Assembly (NCBI RefSeq): GCF_039543185.1
Contig: NZ_BAABJG010000029.1
Coordinates: 186,001-250,000 of the forward strand
Length of the DNA stretch: 64,000 nt
Direction of reading: 5' to 3'
Origin: Paenibacillus_S vulneris
GTDB taxonomy: Bacteria > Bacillota > Bacilli > Paenibacillales > NBRC-103111
Shown here: positions 62,571 through 64,000 of the stretch, piece after piece
Numbering within the stretch: the first letter of the stretch is position 1
Layout: every line of letters starts with the position of its first letter
Program-made: the position numbers and the translations under genes
Notes under the pieces: model-generated
Seen by the model: the letters and a program-made list of their open reading frames with translations, nothing else
Told to the model about the DNA's origin: nothing
The model's database searches: none

Positions 62571-63428
62571 ATGAATCATCAGACCAGGCTTCAAGCGTTG
62601 TCGGCTTTCTTGAAGGCCCAACGTGCCAAAATCACACCGGAATCCGCAGGCTTGGTATCGGGAAGCCGAAGAAGGACGCCGGGGCTGCGAAGAGAAGAGG
62701 TTGCTCAGCTGGCAGGGGTCAGTGCGACCTGGTACACCTGGTTGGAGCAGGGAAGGGATATTAAAGTATCCGCCTCGGTTCTGGATTGTGTAGCCACGGC
62801 TTTAAGATTGACGGTAGACGAGCGCAAATATTTGTTTTCTCTGGCTCTGGATACCGGATCCGGAGCCAGTTTCCTTCAAGAGGATCAGCCGAGAATCAGC
62901 CCGTCGCTGCAGACGATCTTGCAGGAGCTGCGCAATTGTCCCACCATCATATCGGACAGGCGGTTCCAGATAGTGGGGTGGAACCAGGCGGCCTCCCACG
63001 TTTTTCTGGACTTTGACCAAGTGCCGGTGGAGCAGCGCAATATCATCCGCCTGCTGTTTACCCGCAAGGAATTTCGCAGCCTGGCCGTCAACTGGGAGCA
63101 TTTTGCGAGCGGCTTTCTCTCCATATTCCGCTCCTATTACGGCCAGTATGTCGATGACGAGTGGTATGAGCAATTTCTCGAGGAAATGAAGTCGCTGCAT
63201 CCCGAGTTTCATTCCTTGTGGGAGCGGAGCACAGTGAGCTCGGCCCCCGAGGTATTGATCGAATTCCGCCATGCCAAAGCGGGCAAGATGCTGTTCCATC
63301 TGACCTCCCTGCAGGTGCAGGGGGACGCCGATTTGCGCTGCAGCATTTACACTCCTGCGCCGGATACGTCCACAGAAGCCAAAATCAAACGATTAATGGA
63401 ACGCAAAGCCGTCTTGAGCGGCCCCTAA
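62571..63428 (+). CDS. XRE family regulator with MmyB-like domain
   Basis: A 285-residue regulator. The helix-turn-helix lies at about 8-75 (TPGLRREEVAQLAGVSATWY, LEQGRDIKVSASVLDCVATA), followed by a MmyB-type C-terminal ligand domain (about 100-275; ISDRRFQIVGWNQAASHVFL). MmyB domains of this type can bind fatty acids, so control of the divergent fabF by a lipid is an attractive inference. ATG at 62571 follows AAAGGGCGG; an ATG at 62550 is in frame. Confidence 0.9.
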   Translation: MNHQTRLQALSAFLKAQRAKITPESAGLVSGSRRRTPGLRREEVAQLAGVSATWYTWLEQGRDIKVSASVLDCVATALRLTVDERKYLFSLALDTGSGASFLQEDQPRISPSLQTILQELRNCPTIISDRRFQIVGWNQAASHVFLDFDQVPVEQRNIIRLLFTRKEFRSLAVNWEHFASGFLSIFRSYYGQYVDDEWYEQFLEEMKSLHPEFHSLWERSTVSSAPEVLIEFRHAKAGKMLFHLTSLQVQGDADLRCSIYTPAPDTSTEAKIKRLMERKAVLSGP

Positions 63429-63441
63429 AGAATGAAGCATA

Positions 63442-63491
63442 GCCGTGCAGTACGAGCCTTTAAGGCGGTACCGTCCGGCATATTTTTTTTG
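63442..63491 (+). terminator. Terminator of the XRE regulator gene
   Basis: Arms GCCG..GTAC and GTAC..CGGC enclose GCCTTTAAGGC and are followed by ATTTTTTTTG. Nothing is supported in 63492-63660. Confidence 0.65.
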
Positions 63492-63664
63492 TAACCGGCC
63501 TCATTTTTATAGCGGTGGCTGCAGCGGGGAAGGTTCTTAATCAAGATCCCCGTCGTAAGATGGTAATACAGACCCTCGATAAGCTCAGTACATTCCTCCG
63601 AATTGCGCTGCTGTTTCTGGCATTTTAGGAAAACTTGACAAAATAGTTTTTTGAAAAAATATTC

Positions 63665-63727
63665 TTGACAGTTGTATTCGATGGAAGTATTATTCTTGTA
63701 TCGCATAAATCCTACTAAAATAGTAGG
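63665..63727 (+). promoter_or_regulatory. Promoter and palindromic operator of the symporter gene
   Basis: TTGACA (63665-63670), 17 bases, TATTAT (63688-63693). Downstream, CCTACTA-AAA-TAGTAGG (63711-63727) is a perfect 7-3-7 inverted repeat close to the transcript start, a likely repressor site. From memory it resembles Rrf2-type (CymR) sites, which would fit a cystine transporter. Confidence 0.65.
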
Positions 63728-63748
63728 GAATTGAAGGGGATGGGTCGC

Positions 63749-64000
63749 GTGAATAACAACTTGGTTACCGCGTTTCAAACGAACTGGGTAAGCTTGCTTG
63801 TTTCATTAGTCATTATCGGTATTCTTTACTTCTTGGGGAAAAAGCGCGTAGGGTTCGGTAACCGGGTACTTCTCGCCCTTGCCCTGGGACTTATCGCAGG
63901 GATTTTCTTCAACACTTACAAGCTTAGTGCGGTAAGCGTAAGCACGATCGGTACGATTTACGTCAATCTTGTCAAAATGCTGGTAATTCCGCTGGTTGTC
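63749..64000 (+). CDS. Dicarboxylate/amino acid:cation symporter, TcyP-like (partial)
   Basis: The first 84 codons of a DAACS-family secondary transporter run off the right edge. GTG at 63749 follows GAAGGGG by nine bases; an in-frame ATG at 63740 is too close to it. Helix 1 (SLLVSLVIIGILYFLGKKR), helix 2 (VLLALALGLIAGIFFNTY) and the IGTIYVNLVKMLVIPLVV segment are typical of GltP/DctA/TcyP proteins, and the start is most like the L-cystine symporter TcyP. Substrate unproven. Confidence 0.85.
   Translation, partial: MNNNLVTAFQTNWVSLLVSLVIIGILYFLGKKRVGFGNRVLLALALGLIAGIFFNTYKLSAVSVSTIGTIYVNLVKMLVIPLVV

Noticed and set aside
63425..63778. Minus-strand frame of 117 codons between the XRE gene and the symporter
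   Set aside because: No ribosome site, no recognised family, and it overlaps a promoter, a palindrome and a terminator of the plus strand.

Overview
The window (about 53% GC by eye, no rRNA, tRNA, transposase, phage or CRISPR seen) looks like chromosome of a Gram-positive spore-former of the Paenibacillaceae, most likely Paenibacillus or a close relative. The signs are secreted proteins with copper-amine-oxidase-type stalk domains, SLH and CAP domains, an AraC sensor next to LplB/YtcP-type sugar ABC permeases, a spore transglutaminase, YwmB, YitT and YdjO family proteins, T-box and S-box (SAM) RNA switches, and strong AGGAGG-type ribosome sites. This assignment is inferred from family content only.

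Layout: 1-3.5 kb, the 5' part of an ABC exporter (its end lies off the left edge) and a secreted CAP/stalk-domain protein. 3.9-13.8 kb, a polysaccharide-lyase locus (YesU-like protein, PL8 lyase, membrane AraC sensor-regulator, two sugar permeases, lipoprotein binding protein) with CcpA-like sites before the transporter. 13.9-17.3 kb, a TetR/DUF5367 pair and a DMT exporter with its divergent LysR. 17.5-23.7 kb, a LysR regulator divergent from a four-gene unit: ABC ATPase, binding lipoprotein, fused permease and a beta-CASP metallo-beta-lactamase hydrolase. 23.8-36.2 kb, secreted phosphatase, stalk protein, amino acid permease, DMT/LysR pair, beta-propeller phytase behind a PhoP box array, a Fur-box-controlled small transcript, a HIT protein and a 988-residue modular secreted protein. 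36.3-43 kb, MFS/TetR pair with matching operators, CAP/SLH surface protein, AraC/aldo-keto reductase pair. 43-49.2 kb, T-box, Trp-rich leader peptide and trpS, a free-standing SAM riboswitch, YitT, a UvrD-type helicase with a fused zinc ribbon, and YwmB. 49.4-54.3 kb, LTA-synthase-like enzyme, YdjO, cold shock protein with a terminator-like leader, tgl and a PHP phosphatase. 54.5-64 kb, chemoreceptor, nitroreductase, azoreductase, glnQHMP-type operon, FabF divergent from an XRE regulator, and the start of a cystine-type symporter.

The most interesting signals are regulatory RNA and repeats rather than a new protein system: (i) a dispersed, about 160-200 nt nested hairpin element at 15.0 and 28.2 kb with compensatory base changes and a possible pseudoknot, plus a shorter relative at 52.4 kb sharing an exact 20-mer; (ii) a WWW leader peptide between a tryptophan T-box and trpS; (iii) a SAM riboswitch with its own promoter and terminator but no downstream gene; (iv) an 18-bp terminator hairpin inside the cold-shock mRNA leader; (v) a YdjO-like zinc ribbon both as a free protein and fused to a helicase.
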